Positions 1 to 7,559 of a DNA stretch of 11,286 nt are shown piece by piece. Below the pieces are notes generated by a model. It made no database searches. It saw only the letters and a program-made list of their open reading frames with translations, and was not told the origin of the DNA. The position numbers were made by a program, and so were the translations under genes. Source of the stretch: Flavobacteriales bacterium (GTDB lineage Bacteria > Bacteroidota > Bacteroidia > Flavobacteriales_E > Vicingaceae); contig NVVI01000001.1 in NCBI GenBank assembly GCA_002402165.1, positions 133,886 to 145,171 of the forward strand, written 5' to 3'. Numbering within the stretch: position 1 is the stretch's first letter; each line of letters opens with the position of its first letter.

Positions 1-606
1 AGGAGTTACTTCCTCCGTTTTTTCTACAACAGCCTGCTCAGTCGCAGCGTCTTCAGTAGCTTCTGCTTTTACCTCTTCTGCTTTCTTTTCAGCTTTAGGA
101 GCTATTTTCTTTTTAGCTTTTACTTCAACTTCTTCATCATTTTTTGCCTTTTTAGACACATATAAAGCTGTTGCTTTCCCTCCTGCTTTTTCAATCGCAG
201 CTAATGCACTTGCAGAAAATTGATCTACAGTAACATTTAATTTAGCTGATAATTCTCCTCTACCCAATATCTTAACCAAGTCGTTTCTTGAAATTATTCC
301 ATTTGCCAGCAATACTTCTTTAGTGATTTCCTTCACTTTTTTAGTATCAACCAAAAACTGCAATGTATCAAGGTTTACACCTTTAAATTCTACTCTATTT
401 CTATTGGTAAAACCAAACTTAGGAACTCTTTTTTGAAGTGGCATTTGTCCACCTTCAAATCCGATTTTACGTGAATACCCCGATCTTGATTTAGCTCCAT
501 TGTGACCTCTTGTTGAAGTTCCGCCTCTTCCTGATCCTTGACCACGTCCTACTCGCTTACGCTGTTTTGTTGCACCTTCCGCAGGTTTTAAATTTGATAA
601 GTCCAT
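1..606 (-). CDS. rplO: 50S ribosomal protein uL15 (L15), 3' end cut by the window edge, with long charged C-terminal tail
   Basis: uL15 is a late-assembling 23S rRNA-binding protein of the large subunit. The frame opens at an ATG at 606 and stays open to base 1, giving 202 residues with no stop. The N-terminus (residues 1-62) is the typical Gly/Arg-rich extended segment, including GSGRGGTSTRGHNGAKSR and a GFEGGQMPLQKRVPK-type motif near residue 50. The globular part follows (about 75-150) and ends near GKATALYV. The family is usually about 145-150 residues, so the sequence after about residue 152 is an extra tail rich in Lys, Ala and Glu, at least 50 residues long. The gene starts 20 bases after rpmD with an A/U-rich leader and no SD sequence. 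secY would be the usual next gene but lies outside. Identity is certain; the role of the tail is unknown. Confidence 0.96.
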   Translation of the reverse strand, partial: MDLSNLKPAEGATKQRKRVGRGQGSGRGGTSTRGHNGAKSRSGYSRKIGFEGGQMPLQKRVPKFGFTNRNRVEFKGVNLDTLQFLVDTKKVKEITKEVLLANGIISRNDLVKILGRGELSAKLNVTVDQFSASALAAIEKAGGKATALYVSKKAKNDEEVEVKAKKKIAPKAEKKAEEVKAEATEDAATEQAVVEKTEEVTP

Positions 607-626
607 TTTATAAATCTTAACTATTA

Positions 627-809
627 TTATTTAACTTCTTCTACTGAAAGTAAGTGTTGCACTTTTGCAATCATCCCCATAATTTGAGGTGTAGCATTAT
701 GCTCAACTACCTGATGCATTTTACGAATACCTAATGCTGTTAAGGTTTTCTTTTGACGAGCAGGTTGCTTTATCTTACTTTTTATTTGTTTTATTTTAAC
801 TTTTCCCAT
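627..809 (-). CDS. rpmD: 50S ribosomal protein uL30 (L30)
   Basis: uL30 is a small protein on the surface of the large subunit that contacts 23S rRNA. The product is 60 residues, the normal bacterial length. It starts MGKVKIKQIKSKI, contains the family-typical stretch in which a conserved GIRK (residues 27-30) follows the first strand and helix, and ends in a short strand (VQHLLSVEEVK). It sits between rpsE (15-base gap upstream) and rplO (20-base gap downstream), the standard spc-cluster position. The leader UAGAGAAACCAAUAAGUA before the ATG has no useful SD sequence. Because uL30 is short and divergent, the call rests partly on gene order, but sequence and context agree. Confidence 0.96.
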   Translation of the reverse strand: MGKVKIKQIKSKIKQPARQKKTLTALGIRKMHQVVEHNATPQIMGMIAKVQHLLSVEEVK

Positions 810-824
810 TACTTATTGGTTTCT

Positions 825-1343
825 CTATCCGTTAAAAACTGTATCTAATTCAACACCTCTTTGATCGGCAACCATGTATGCATCTCTTAACTGAGATAAC
901 GCATCCAAAGTAGCTTTAACCACATTATGAGGGTTTGAAGATCCTTTTGATTTTGCTAATACATCAGTAATTCCGACACTTTCAAAAACTGCACGCATTG
1001 CACCACCTGCAATTACTCCTGTTCCATGAGCAGCTGGTCTCATAAATACTCTAGCTCCACCAAACTTCCCGTTTTGTTCATGTGGGATAGTCCCTTTTAA
1101 AATTGGGATTTTTATACAGCTTCTTTTAGCTATATCTATTCCTTTAGTAATTGCTTCAGTTACTTCGTTAGCTTTTCCTAAACCATGTCCTACAACACCA
1201 TTTTCATCTCCAACAACAACGATAGCAGAAAAACTAAAATTTCTACCACCTTTAGTAACTTTAGTTACTCTATTGATAGCTACTAATTTATCTTTTAATT
1301 CAGCTTCGCTAGCTCTTACTTTTTTTGCATTTGGTTTTGCCAT
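825..1343 (-). CDS. rpsE: 30S ribosomal protein uS5 (S5)
   Basis: uS5 binds 16S rRNA near the mRNA entry channel and helps keep decoding accurate. The product has 172 residues, typical of the family. The N-terminal double-stranded-RNA-binding-like domain covers about residues 15-80 and includes the loop [15 protein letters not shown] (27-40), the region where spectinomycin-resistance changes occur in other bacteria, and [10 protein letters not shown]. The C-terminal domain carries [19 protein letters not shown] (101 onward) and the conserved [14 protein letters not shown] segment. The stop is TAG, whereas most genes here use TAA. It lies 18 bases after rplR and 15 before rpmD. No resistance-type change is obvious in the loop, though this was judged by eye only. 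Confidence 0.98.
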   Translation of the reverse strand: MAKPNAKKVRASEAELKDKLVAINRVTKVTKGGRNFSFSAIVVVGDENGVVGHGLGKANEVTEAITKGIDIAKRSCIKIPILKGTIPHEQNGKFGGARVFMRPAAHGTGVIAGGAMRAVFESVGITDVLAKSKGSSNPHNVVKATLDALSQLRDAYMVADQRGVELDTVFNG

Positions 1344-1361
1344 ATCTTTTACTATATCAAA

Positions 1362-1715
1362 TTAAAATTTAAGCCCTCCTTCACGTGCAGCCTCAGCCAA
1401 AGCCTTAACTCTACCGTGATACAAGTACCCACCTCTATCAAAAGCAATTGTTTTAATTCCTGCTTTAACAGCTTTTTCAGCAATAGCTTTACCAACAGTA
1501 GCCGCTACTTCGATTTTAGTACCCTTTGCTTTAATATCTTTTTGTTTAGAAGAAGCCGCAACTAATGTAACTCCAGTTGCATCATTAATAATTTGAGCAT
1601 ATATCTCTTTATTACTTCTGAATACAGCTAATCTAGGTTGTTCTGCAGTTCCAGTAACAATCTTTCTGATTCTTCTTTTTATTCTTATTCTTCTATCTTT
1701 TTTACTAAGTGCCAT
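1362..1715 (-). CDS. rplR: 50S ribosomal protein uL18 (L18)
   Basis: uL18 binds 5S rRNA, together with uL5, and anchors it in the central protuberance of the large subunit. The 117-residue product has the basic N-terminal arm ([14 protein letters not shown], residues 5-18), the conserved [17 protein letters not shown] core (28-44), and the C-terminal signature [27 protein letters not shown] (91-117), which identifies the family with confidence. It lies 19 bases after rplF and 18 before rpsE. The leader AUAUCAUAAUAAACGCGUU before the ATG contains no SD sequence. Length and sequence show nothing odd. Confidence 0.98.
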   Translation of the reverse strand: MALSKKDRRIRIKRRIRKIVTGTAEQPRLAVFRSNKEIYAQIINDATGVTLVAASSKQKDIKAKGTKIEVAATVGKAIAEKAVKAGIKTIAFDRGGYLYHGRVKALAEAAREGGLKF

Positions 1716-1734
1716 AACGCGTTTATTATGATAT

Positions 1735-2289
1735 TTATTTAGCAGCTGACTTGCCAGCTTTTCTTCTTAATTGTTCTCCAACGAACTTAATTCCCTTTCC
1801 TTTATATGGTTCAGGCTTTCTTAATGATCTAATTTTTGCCGCAACATGACCAATTAATTGCTTATCATGAGATTCAAGTGTTATTATAGGGTTTTTTCCT
1901 CTTTCAGACTCACAAGTAATCTTAATTTCCGGAGGTAATTCAAACACTATACCATGAGAATATCCCAATAATAACTCTAATTTTTGTCCTTGGTTAGATG
2001 CTCTGTATCCAACACCAACTAATTCTTGTTGAGTTTTGTATCCTTTTGATACGCCTTCAACCATATTAGCAATTAATGATCTGTATAAACCATGTTTAGC
2101 TTTATGGTCTTTTTCCTCTGAATTTCTCGAAACAGAAATTACATTATCAGCGATGTTTATTGCAACCGCAGAAACATCAACATCTTGAGTTAATTCTCCT
2201 TTAGGTCCTTTAACAGAAATTGTTCCATTGCTAACGGAAGCTTCAACTCCTTCAGGTATATCTATTGGTGCATTTCCTATTCTTGACAT
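1735..2289 (-). CDS. rplF: 50S ribosomal protein uL6 (L6)
   Basis: uL6 sits near the GTPase-associated centre of the large subunit and binds 23S rRNA next to the sarcin-ricin loop. The product has 184 residues. It starts [17 protein letters not shown] and has the two successive alpha/beta repeats of the family (about 1-80 and 83-170). The hallmark motif [12 protein letters not shown] (158-169) is in the second repeat, and a basic C-terminus ([11 protein letters not shown]) follows. It is separated from rpsH upstream by 62 bases, the second-longest gap in the window, and that gap holds a perfect 8-base inverted repeat about 20 bases before the start codon. No SD sequence is visible. Confidence 0.98.
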   Translation of the reverse strand: MSRIGNAPIDIPEGVEASVSNGTISVKGPKGELTQDVDVSAVAINIADNVISVSRNSEEKDHKAKHGLYRSLIANMVEGVSKGYKTQQELVGVGYRASNQGQKLELLLGYSHGIVFELPPEIKITCESERGKNPIITLESHDKQLIGHVAAKIRSLRKPEPYKGKGIKFVGEQLRRKAGKSAAK

Positions 2290-2310
2290 AACTTAAATTT
2301 AATTCTTTAT

Positions 2311-2329
2311 AAACTTACACTGTAAGTTT
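2311..2329 (-). promoter_or_regulatory. 8-bp inverted repeat with 3-base loop between rpsH and rplF
   Basis: In the mRNA sense, AAACUUAC, loop AGU, then GUAAGUUU can form a perfect 8-bp hairpin. Its 3' side ends 21 bases before the rplF ATG. The sequence after it (AUAAAGAAUU) is not a U-run, so it is not a standard rho-independent terminator in the transcribed direction. It may be an RNA element affecting rplF translation or RNA processing, or a chance palindrome in AT-rich DNA. Function is not shown by the sequence. Confidence 0.45.
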
Positions 2330-2351
2330 TTCTCTTAATCTCAAATATTTA

Positions 2352-2747
2352 TTAATATACGTGGCACAAAACTTCGCCACCAACATTTTCTCTTCTTGCT
2401 TCTTTATCAGTCATTACACCTTTAGAAGTGGATACAATTGCAATCCCTAAACCATTTATAACCCTTGGCATAGATGCTACATTTGAAAAATTTCTTAATC
2501 CTGGTTTACTTATTCTTTCTAATTTAGTAATCGCAGAAATTTTTGATTGAGGATGATATTTCAACGCAATTTTAATGTTGCCTTGTACCGAATCATCTTC
2601 AAATTTGTAGTTTAAAATATATCCTTTATCAAACAATATTTTAGTCATTTCTTTCTTAATGTTTGATGCTGGAATATCAACAACTCTATGCTTAGCACTT
2701 GCTGCGTTTCTAAGTCTTGTTAAATAATCTGCTATTGGATCTGTCAT
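2352..2747 (-). CDS. rpsH: 30S ribosomal protein uS8 (S8)
   Basis: uS8 binds helix 21 of 16S rRNA early in assembly of the small-subunit platform. In Escherichia coli it also represses the spc operon by binding mRNA at the start of rplE. The product has 131 residues, the usual length. It starts [15 protein letters not shown] (1-15), a near-universal signature. The C-terminal domain carries [26 protein letters not shown] (94-119), with the RNA-contacting STSKG at 106-110, and ends GGEVLCHVY. The leader contains AAAAGGA ending 6 bases before the ATG, one of only three clear SD sequences here. It lies 29 bases after rpsN and 62 before rplF. Confidence 0.98.
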   Translation of the reverse strand: MTDPIADYLTRLRNAASAKHRVVDIPASNIKKEMTKILFDKGYILNYKFEDDSVQGNIKIALKYHPQSKISAITKLERISKPGLRNFSNVASMPRVINGLGIAIVSTSKGVMTDKEARRENVGGEVLCHVY

Positions 2748-2753
2748 GTTTAA

Positions 2754-2758
2754 TCCTT
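2754..2758 (-). promoter_or_regulatory. Shine-Dalgarno sequence of rpsH (AAGGA)
   Basis: The mRNA reads AAAAGGAUUAAAC and then AUG. AAGGA can pair with the UCCUU of the 16S rRNA 3' end, and the 6-base spacer is suitable. It stands out because most neighbouring genes have only A/U-rich leaders. It supports the ATG at 2747 as the start. Confidence 0.7.
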
Positions 2759-2776
2759 TTTTTTAAATAATATTTT

Positions 2777-3046
2777 TTACCAACTGGCTTTTGTAATTCC
2801 AGGTATCAGACCAGCTGATGCCATTTCTCTAAATGTAACACGAGATATTCCAAATTGTCTCATATAACCTCTTGGTCTTCCTGTTATATTACATCTATTA
2901 TGCAATCTAACCTTAGAAGAATCTCTAGGTAATTTTTGTAACCCTTCCCAATCACCTGCTGTTTTTAATGCAGCTCTTTTTTCTGCATATTGAGCAACTA
3001 ATCTTTCTCTTTTGCGTTCTCTCGCTTTCATTGATTCTTTAGCCAT
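2777..3046 (-). CDS. rpsN: 30S ribosomal protein uS14 (S14), long zinc-free form
   Basis: uS14 belongs to the head of the small subunit, next to uS3 and uS10. The product has 89 residues, matching the long (C-minus) form. The N-terminal half is a basic helix region ([16 protein letters not shown]). The C-terminal signature [19 protein letters not shown] (51-69) is followed by [18 protein letters not shown]. Only one cysteine is present (residue 52), so the CxxC pairs of the zinc-binding short form are absent. A separate zinc-free paralogue is therefore not needed under zinc limitation, although others elsewhere in the genome cannot be excluded. It starts 5 bases after rplE; no SD sequence is seen. 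Confidence 0.98.
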   Translation of the reverse strand: MAKESMKARERKRERLVAQYAEKRAALKTAGDWEGLQKLPRDSSKVRLHNRCNITGRPRGYMRQFGISRVTFREMASAGLIPGITKASW

Positions 3047-3051
3047 GTTAT

Positions 3052-3603
3052 TTAATTTTTCTTAAATGGTAAACCAAATTCTGTTAATAATGCTTTTCCT
3101 TCATCGTCAGATTTTGCAGATGTAACTATTGTTATATCCATCCCACTAACTACCTTAATTTTATCGATATCTATTTCTGGAAAGATGATTTGTTCTTTAA
3201 TACCTAATGTATAGTTACCTCTACCATCAAATCCTTTTACTTCTATACCTCTAAAATCTCTTGTTCTAGGTAGAGCAACTGCAACTAACCTGTCTAAAAA
3301 TTCATACATCTGATCCCCTCTCAATGTAACTCTAGCTCCAATCGGCATTCCTTTTCTTAATTTGAAATTAGAAATATCTTTCTTAGAATATGTTATATTC
3401 GCTTTTTGTCCAGAAATTAATGTCATCTCTTCTACAGCAGCATCTACTAATCTTTTATCAGAAACAGCATCTCCAACTCCTTGATTCAAACAAATTTTTT
3501 GAATTTTAGGAACTTGCATAACTGATGTATAAGCAAATTTTTCCTTTAAAGAAGGAACTATTTTTTCTTTATACTGTGTTTTTAATCTAGGTGTATAACT
3601 CAT
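3052..3603 (-). CDS. rplE: 50S ribosomal protein uL5 (L5)
   Basis: uL5 binds 5S rRNA and forms part of the central protuberance, contacting the P-site tRNA and the small-subunit head. The product has 183 residues, close to the usual 178-185. Recognisable segments are [19 protein letters not shown] (29 onward), [34 protein letters not shown] and the C-terminal [19 protein letters not shown]. The ATG overlaps the rplX stop codon by 4 bases (AUGA). A strong SD sequence (GGGGAGGU, 7-base spacer) lies within the last codons of rplX, so uL24 and uL5 synthesis should be coupled. In E. coli this start region is the target of uS8 repression. Whether that control exists here is not shown. Confidence 0.98.
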   Translation of the reverse strand: MSYTPRLKTQYKEKIVPSLKEKFAYTSVMQVPKIQKICLNQGVGDAVSDKRLVDAAVEEMTLISGQKANITYSKKDISNFKLRKGMPIGARVTLRGDQMYEFLDRLVAVALPRTRDFRGIEVKGFDGRGNYTLGIKEQIIFPEIDIDKIKVVSGMDITIVTSAKSDDEGKALLTEFGLPFKKN

Positions 3604-3926
3604 GATATTACCTCCCCTGATTTTTTAGCATAACGTACTTTATTTCCTTCATCATCCAATTTCCTTCCTATTCTAGTTGGTTCTCCTGTTTTAGGGTCTA
3701 TAACCATTAAATTTGAAATATGAATTGGAGCTTCTTCTTTTACAATTCCTCCATCAGGATTTGCTGCATTAGGTTTTGTGTGCTTAGATATCATTTTAAT
3801 ATCTGAACCTTCTACTATCGCTCTAAGTTTCTCAGGATACACTTTTCTAACAACTCCTTGAGCACCTTTCGATTCTCCAGCCATCACTTGAACTGTGTCT
3901 CCTTTCTTTATGTGTAATTTAGCCAT
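3600..3926 (-). CDS. rplX: 50S ribosomal protein uL24 (L24)
   Basis: uL24 is an assembly-initiating protein that binds the 5' region of 23S rRNA and lies near the peptide exit tunnel. The product has 108 residues, within the family range. The N-terminal KOW motif is clear (about residues 7-35: [19 protein letters not shown] then [16 protein letters not shown]). The conserved block [26 protein letters not shown] follows (50-75), and the C-terminal half has [11 protein letters not shown]. It starts 18 bases after rplN, with no good SD sequence. Its stop is TGA, formed within the AUGA overlap with rplE. Its last codons (GGG GAG GTA for Gly-Glu-Val) double as the rplE SD sequence. Confidence 0.98.
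   Translation of the reverse strand: MAKLHIKKGDTVQVMAGESKGAQGVVRKVYPEKLRAIVEGSDIKMISKHTKPNAANPDGGIVKEEAPIHISNLMVIDPKTGEPTRIGRKLDDEGNKVRYAKKSGEVIS
3611..3617 (-). promoter_or_regulatory. Strong Shine-Dalgarno sequence of rplE inside the rplX 3' end
   Basis: The mRNA reads GGGGAGGUAAUAUC and then AUGA. GGAGG is complementary to the CCUCC anti-SD core, and the spacer to AUG is 7 bases. It is the strongest SD in the window. It lies in coding sequence for Gly-Glu-Val of uL24 and precedes a 4-base stop/start overlap, as expected for translational coupling. Confidence 0.85.
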
Positions 3927-3944
3927 AACTAAAATTTATTCTCT

Positions 3945-4313
3945 TTATAGTACTTCTGGAGCCAATGAAACAATTTTCATAAACTCTTTTTCACGTAATT
4001 CTCTTGCAACTGGCCCGAAAATACGAGTCCCTGACATTTCGCCAGCTTCATTTAAAATAACAGCAGCATTATCATCAAACCTAATGTATGAACCATCTGG
4101 TCTTCTTATTTCTTTCCTTGTTCTCACAACTACCGCTTTTGCAACAGTTCCTTTTTTCATGTTACCTGACGGTAACACATGTTTAATAGAAACAACAATA
4201 GTATCACCAATTGACGCGTATCTTTTTTTAGATCCGCCCAATACTTTAATACAAAGTACTTCTTTAGCACCACTATTATCTGCAATTTTTAATCTTGATT
4301 CTTGCTGTATCAT
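3945..4313 (-). CDS. rplN: 50S ribosomal protein uL14 (L14)
   Basis: uL14 forms part of the subunit interface, pairs with bL19, and is the docking site for the silencing factor RsfS. The product has exactly 122 residues, the family's standard length. It begins [20 protein letters not shown] (1-20), almost invariant in bacteria, and continues with the beta-barrel core ([19 protein letters not shown]). Further on are the conserved [20 protein letters not shown] segment and the C-terminal [20 protein letters not shown]. The start lies 2 bases after the TAG stop of rpsQ, so the two are probably translated in a coupled way. An open frame on the opposite strand across this gene is a shadow. Confidence 0.99.
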   Translation of the reverse strand: MIQQESRLKIADNSGAKEVLCIKVLGGSKKRYASIGDTIVVSIKHVLPSGNMKKGTVAKAVVVRTRKEIRRPDGSYIRFDDNAAVILNEAGEMSGTRIFGPVARELREKEFMKIVSLAPEVL

Positions 4314-4315
4314 AA

Positions 4316-4573
4316 CTATTTAGCTCTTTCAATAATTTCAACTAATCTCCAACATTTATTCTTGCTCATTGGTTTAATTTCCATGATTTTAACAGTGTCA
4401 CCAATGTTACAATCATTTTTTTCATCATGAGCCATAAATTTAGTTGTCGTTTTCACAAATTTCCCATACATAGGGTGTTTAACTCTACGCTCTACAGAAA
4501 TAACAATGGATTTATCCATTTTGTTACTCATAACTAAACCTATTCTTTCTTTTCTTAAATTTCTATTTTCCAT
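4316..4573 (-). CDS. rpsQ: 30S ribosomal protein uS17 (S17)
   Basis: uS17 is a primary 16S rRNA-binding protein of the small-subunit body with an OB fold. With the ATG at 4573 the product has 85 residues and starts [19 protein letters not shown]. An in-frame GTG immediately upstream (4574-4576) could add one residue, but the ATG gives the family-like N-terminus and is preferred. Conserved blocks are [19 protein letters not shown] (20-38), then [34 protein letters not shown]. It lies 8 bases after rpmC and 2 before rplN, and ends with TAG. There is no SD sequence in the leader (AAAAUAAUUGUUGUG before the AUG). Confidence 0.97.
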   Translation of the reverse strand: MENRNLRKERIGLVMSNKMDKSIVISVERRVKHPMYGKFVKTTTKFMAHDEKNDCNIGDTVKIMEIKPMSKNKCWRLVEIIERAK

Positions 4574-4581
4574 CACAACAA

Positions 4582-4779
4582 TTATTTTGCTTGAAGTTCT
4601 CTTTTTCTTAATTCTGTTTTAAGCCTAGCAACAGTCCTTCTTGTTTGCTTTATTTGCATCGGGTTCTCCAATGGAGAAACTGAATGGCTCAATTTCATTT
4701 TAGCCAATACGTCTTTTTGCTCTGCAAATTTTTCAGTCAAATCATCTTCCGAAAGATCTTTTATATCAACTTGTTTCAT
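4582..4779 (-). CDS. rpmC: 50S ribosomal protein uL29 (L29)
   Basis: uL29 lies near the peptide exit tunnel beside uL23, where it helps form the docking area for trigger factor and SRP. The product has 65 residues, the expected length. It is a two-helix protein: [18 protein letters not shown] opens the first helix, and the second helix holds the family signature [23 protein letters not shown] (41-63). It sits between rplP (9-base gap) and rpsQ (8-base gap), the canonical L16-L29-S17 order. The leader AAAUAAAUUAAGACA before AUG lacks an SD sequence. Confidence 0.98.
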   Translation of the reverse strand: MKQVDIKDLSEDDLTEKFAEQKDVLAKMKLSHSVSPLENPMQIKQTRRTVARLKTELRKRELQAK

Positions 4780-4788
4780 TGTCTTAAT

Positions 4789-5211
4789 TTATTTTTTTTC
4801 GTAATCTCTTCTTACAACAAACTTTACTTTAATTGGCAACTTTTGAGCTGCTAACCTAAGGGCTTCTTGAGCTATATCAAAAGGAACTCCATCTACTTCA
4901 AAAATTATCTTTCCAGGTTTAACAATTGCTACCCATAATTCTGGAGAACCTTTACCTTTCCCCATTCTTACTTCAGCAGGTTTTTTTGTTACTGGTTTAT
5001 CTGGAAAAACTCTAATCCAAACTTGCCCTTCTCTTTTCATATATCTTGTTACTGCAATCCTTGCTGCTTCTATTTGTCTTGCTGTCATCCAGCATTCCTC
5101 TAGTGCTTTAATAGCAAACGATCCAAATGCAATTTGAGAACCTCTATGAGCGTTTCCTTTCATACGCCCTTTTTGCATCTTCCTATACTTCGTTCTTTTC
5201 GGTTGTAACAT
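4789..5211 (-). CDS. rplP: 50S ribosomal protein uL16 (L16)
   Basis: uL16 organises the A-site tRNA region of the large subunit close to the peptidyl-transferase centre and assembles late. The product has 140 residues, near the usual 136-144. It starts [19 protein letters not shown] (1-19) and has [25 protein letters not shown] (29-53). Next comes the conserved loop [15 protein letters not shown], where Arg82 matches the arginine hydroxylated by the YcfD/RoxA oxygenase in E. coli; whether this organism has such an enzyme cannot be told. It lies 36 bases after rpsC. The basic C-terminus ([11 protein letters not shown]) is normal. Confidence 0.99.
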   Translation of the reverse strand: MLQPKRTKYRKMQKGRMKGNAHRGSQIAFGSFAIKALEECWMTARQIEAARIAVTRYMKREGQVWIRVFPDKPVTKKPAEVRMGKGKGSPELWVAIVKPGKIIFEVDGVPFDIAQEALRLAAQKLPIKVKFVVRRDYEKK

Positions 5212-5247
5212 TGTTTCTTACTTTTAATCTTCTATTATTCTTATTAA

Positions 5248-5979
5248 TTACCTTCTATTATTTCCTCCGCCTCTTTTGCCTCCACCTCTTTTTCTGTCAT
5301 TCCCGCCTCGTCCTTTACCTTTTCCTTGACCTACGTTTGGAGACAAATCTCTTTTACCATAAATCTCTCCCTTACAGATCCACACCTTAACACCAATTCT
5401 CCCATATTGAGTATGTGCTTCAGTTAATGCATAATCGATGTCTGCTCTAAATGTATGTAATGGGATTCTTCCATCTTTATAAAATTCAGTTCTTGCCATT
5501 TCTGCTCCACCTAATCTTCCGGCAACCTGAACTTTAATTCCTTCAGCTCCCATTCTCATAGATGATGCTACAGCCATCTTAGCTGCTCTACGAAAAGAAA
5601 TTCTACCTTCAATCTGTTTTGCAACACTATCAGCAACCAATTTTGCATCTAACTCTGGTCTCTTTATTTCAAAAATGTTTATTTGAACATCTTTTTTTGT
5701 AATTTTTTTAAGCTCTTCTCTTAATTTATCAACCTCTTGCCCTCCTTTACCAATAATAATTCCTGGTCTAGAACTATTAATAGTTATCGTTATAAGCTTT
5801 AATGTCCTTTCGATGATAATTTTAGAAACACTAGCCTTATGCAATCGAGCCATTAAATACTTTCTAATTTTATAATCTTCTAATATTTTTTCAGAATAGT
5901 CATTCCCACCATACCAGTTAGAATCCCATCCTTTAATGATTCCTAATCTATTTGAAATTGGATTTACTTTTTGTCCCAT
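5248..5979 (-). CDS. rpsC: 30S ribosomal protein uS3 (S3) with Gly/Lys/Arg-rich C-terminal tail
   Basis: uS3 lines the mRNA entry tunnel and helps unwind structured mRNA. The product has 243 residues. It starts [20 protein letters not shown]. The type-II KH domain (about 40-110) carries the GKGG loop at 77-80. The C-terminal domain has FRRAAKMAV at 129-137, covering the arginines and lysine that act in mRNA unwinding in E. coli, then [20 protein letters not shown]. After about residue 216 the chain becomes a low-complexity basic tail of Gly, Lys and Arg (217-243), common in Bacteroidota and probably disordered. Its ATG shares one base with the rplV stop (TAATG), indicating coupled translation. 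rplP follows after 36 bases. Confidence 0.99.
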   Translation of the reverse strand: MGQKVNPISNRLGIIKGWDSNWYGGNDYSEKILEDYKIRKYLMARLHKASVSKIIIERTLKLITITINSSRPGIIIGKGGQEVDKLREELKKITKKDVQINIFEIKRPELDAKLVADSVAKQIEGRISFRRAAKMAVASSMRMGAEGIKVQVAGRLGGAEMARTEFYKDGRIPLHTFRADIDYALTEAHTQYGRIGVKVWICKGEIYGKRDLSPNVGQGKGKGRGGNDRKRGGGKRGGGNNRR

Positions 5980-6383
5980 TATGCTTCTACTTTTTTACTA
6001 TCAACTATCAATGTAACGTGATTAGATCTTTTTCTAATTCTATGTGCACGTCCTTGTGGAGCAGGTCGAATTCTTTTCATCATCCTTGCGCTATCCACTT
6101 TTATTTCTTTTATAATTAAATTATTGTCTTCTGGCCTTTCACCTTCATTTTTAGCTTCCCAATTTGCAATAGCAGATCTTAATAAAATCTCTAATCTTTT
6201 TGCGGCATCTTGAGGACTAAATTGTAATATTCCTAATGCTTTAAAAACTTCTTCTCCTCTAATCATATCAGAAATTTTCCTCATCTTTCTTGGGGAAGTT
6301 GGGCAATTATTAAGTTTAGCAAAGCTTACTGTCTTTTTTGCTTCCTTAATTTGCTCAGCTCTATTTCTTTTTCTAGCACCCAT
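5979..6383 (-). CDS. rplV: 50S ribosomal protein uL22 (L22)
   Basis: uL22 binds all domains of 23S rRNA, and its long beta-hairpin lines the peptide exit tunnel near the macrolide site. The product has 134 residues. That is about 20 more than E. coli L22, mostly because of a basic N-terminal extension ([18 protein letters not shown]) typical of Bacteroidota. The core begins around [23 protein letters not shown] (21-43). The tunnel hairpin is at about 98-118 ([21 protein letters not shown]), followed by SNHVTLIV. No insertion or deletion of the macrolide-resistance type is evident by eye. The stop overlaps the rpsC start by one base. The leader has no SD sequence. Confidence 0.98.
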   Translation of the reverse strand: MGARKRNRAEQIKEAKKTVSFAKLNNCPTSPRKMRKISDMIRGEEVFKALGILQFSPQDAAKRLEILLRSAIANWEAKNEGERPEDNNLIIKEIKVDSARMMKRIRPAPQGRAHRIRKRSNHVTLIVDSKKVEA

Positions 6384-6410
6384 AGTTAATTATTTATTCT
6401 ATTTGCTTTT

Positions 6411-6680
6411 TTATCTTTTCTTGTTTGTTCCGTGACCTCTGTAAGTTCTAGTTGGAGCAAATTCTCCTAACTTATGACCTACCATATTTTCAGTTACGTA
6501 AACTGGAATAAATTTATTTCCATTATGAACAGCAATTGTTAACCCAACAAAATCTGGAGAAATCATTGATGCTCGTGACCAAGTTTTTATTACTGTTTTC
6601 TTTGTTGACTGTTGAGCAATATCTACTCTAGTCTGAAGCTTGTAATGTATAAATGGTGGTTTTTTTAGTGATCGACTCAT
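6411..6680 (-). CDS. rpsS: 30S ribosomal protein uS19 (S19)
   Basis: uS19 is a head protein of the small subunit that forms a complex with uS13 and takes part in bridges to the large subunit. The product has 89 residues. It starts [19 protein letters not shown] (1-19). The conserved block [42 protein letters not shown] is followed by [15 protein letters not shown], the hallmark C-terminus. The start codon is only 3 bases after the rplB stop, and the end of rplB supplies a purine-rich leader (AGAAAGAAAUAAGAU) rather than a true SD sequence. Order L2-S19-L22 is canonical. Confidence 0.99.
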   Translation of the reverse strand: MSRSLKKPPFIHYKLQTRVDIAQQSTKKTVIKTWSRASMISPDFVGLTIAVHNGNKFIPVYVTENMVGHKLGEFAPTRTYRGHGTNKKR

Positions 6681-6683
6681 ATC

Positions 6684-7508
6684 TTATTTCTTTCTACCTT
6701 CAATAATGTATCTATTCGATTTTTTCTTTTTAGCTCTAGTTTTATACCCCTTAGCTGGTATGCCATTTCTAGATCTTGGATGCCCTCCTGAACTTTTTCC
6801 TTCGCCTCCTCCCATTGGGTGGTCAACTGGATTCATAACAACACCTCTTACTCTTGGCCTTCTCCCCAGCCATCTACTTCTACCAGCTTTACCTGATCTT
6901 TCAAGCATATGCTCAGAGTTAGAAACTGTACCAATAGTTGCCTTACATGTAGATAATATTAATCTAGTTTCACCTGAAGGTAATTTTATAACTACAAATT
7001 TCCCGTCTTTTGCTGTTAGTTGAGCATAAGAACCAGCACTTCTCGCCATTTTGGCTCCTTGTTTCGGCCTTAATTCAACATTATGAACTACTGTACCTAA
7101 AGGAATATCACTTAAATATAATGTATTTCCTACTTCTGGTTCAGCATCTTTTCCAGACATGATTTCTTGTCCAACTTGAATTCCATTTGGAGCAATAATA
7201 TATCTCTTTTCTCCATCTTTATAATAGATTAAAGCAATTCTTGCTGTTCTTCCTGGATCGTACTCAACTGATTTTACAATTCCTGGAATTCCGTCTTTAT
7301 CTCTTTTGAAATCAACATCACGGTTTTTCTGCTTGTGACCACCACCTATATAGCGCATAGTCATTTTTCCCGTGTTGTTTCTACCACCTGATTTACTTCT
7401 ACCCTTTACTAAACTCTTTTCAGGTTTAGATGCGGTAACCGAATCAAATTCATTTACAATCTTATGCCTTTGCCCAGGTGTAGTGGGTTTTAATTTTCTT
7501 ACTGCCAT
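6684..7508 (-). CDS. rplB: 50S ribosomal protein uL2 (L2)
   Basis: uL2 is one of the most conserved large-subunit proteins. It is needed for subunit association, tRNA binding and peptidyl-transferase activity. The product has 274 residues, the family norm. An N-terminal extension (1-60, with [19 protein letters not shown] at 51-69) precedes an OB-fold and an SH3-like domain. The C-terminal signature [18 protein letters not shown] (220-237) contains His230, equivalent to the E. coli His229 implicated in activity. A basic end ([16 protein letters not shown]) follows. It lies 51 bases after rplW, and that gap contains a GC-rich potential hairpin. The gene ends 3 bases before rpsS. Strong SD is absent. 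Confidence 0.99.
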   Translation of the reverse strand: MAVRKLKPTTPGQRHKIVNEFDSVTASKPEKSLVKGRSKSGGRNNTGKMTMRYIGGGHKQKNRDVDFKRDKDGIPGIVKSVEYDPGRTARIALIYYKDGEKRYIIAPNGIQVGQEIMSGKDAEPEVGNTLYLSDIPLGTVVHNVELRPKQGAKMARSAGSYAQLTAKDGKFVVIKLPSGETRLILSTCKATIGTVSNSEHMLERSGKAGRSRWLGRRPRVRGVVMNPVDHPMGGGEGKSSGGHPRSRNGIPAKGYKTRAKKKKSNRYIIEGRKK

Positions 7509-7515
7509 TTTTGTT

Positions 7516-7546
7516 TATATCTTAAGAGGGTTGGAGCCCCCATATA
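7516..7546 (-). promoter_or_regulatory. Imperfect inverted repeat with GC-rich core between rplW and rplB
   Basis: In the mRNA sense, UAUAU GGGGG, loop CUCCAA, CCCUC, bulge UUAAG, AUAUA can form a bulged hairpin: five base pairs (one G-U) in the GC-rich part and five A-U pairs outside. The G and C runs stand out sharply from the AT-rich surroundings. The 3' arm ends 7 bases before the rplB ATG, so folding could affect ribosome access. This is a by-eye fold with no functional proof. Confidence 0.4.
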
Positions 7547-7559
7547 GTTAATATTAAAA

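Noticed and set aside
3895..4323. 142-codon open frame on the plus strand
   Set aside because: It lies antisense across rplN, which is unmistakable, and its product has no recognisable family. The frame is a by-product of codon bias in the real gene.
4574..4576. GTG as the rpsQ start
   Set aside because: It would place Met-Met at the N-terminus. The following ATG gives the family-like [12 protein letters not shown] start, and neither has an SD sequence to favour the GTG.
5127..5390. 87-codon Phe/Leu-rich plus-strand frame that looks like a membrane peptide
   Set aside because: It is antisense to the start of rplP and the Gly/Lys/Arg-rich tail of rpsC; Lys (AAA) and Arg (AGA) codons read in reverse give Phe and Ser/Leu.
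6706..7023. 105-codon open frame on the plus strand, with a hydrophobic start
   Set aside because: It is antisense to the highly conserved C-terminal half of rplB. The apparent membrane-like composition comes from reversed Lys-rich codons.
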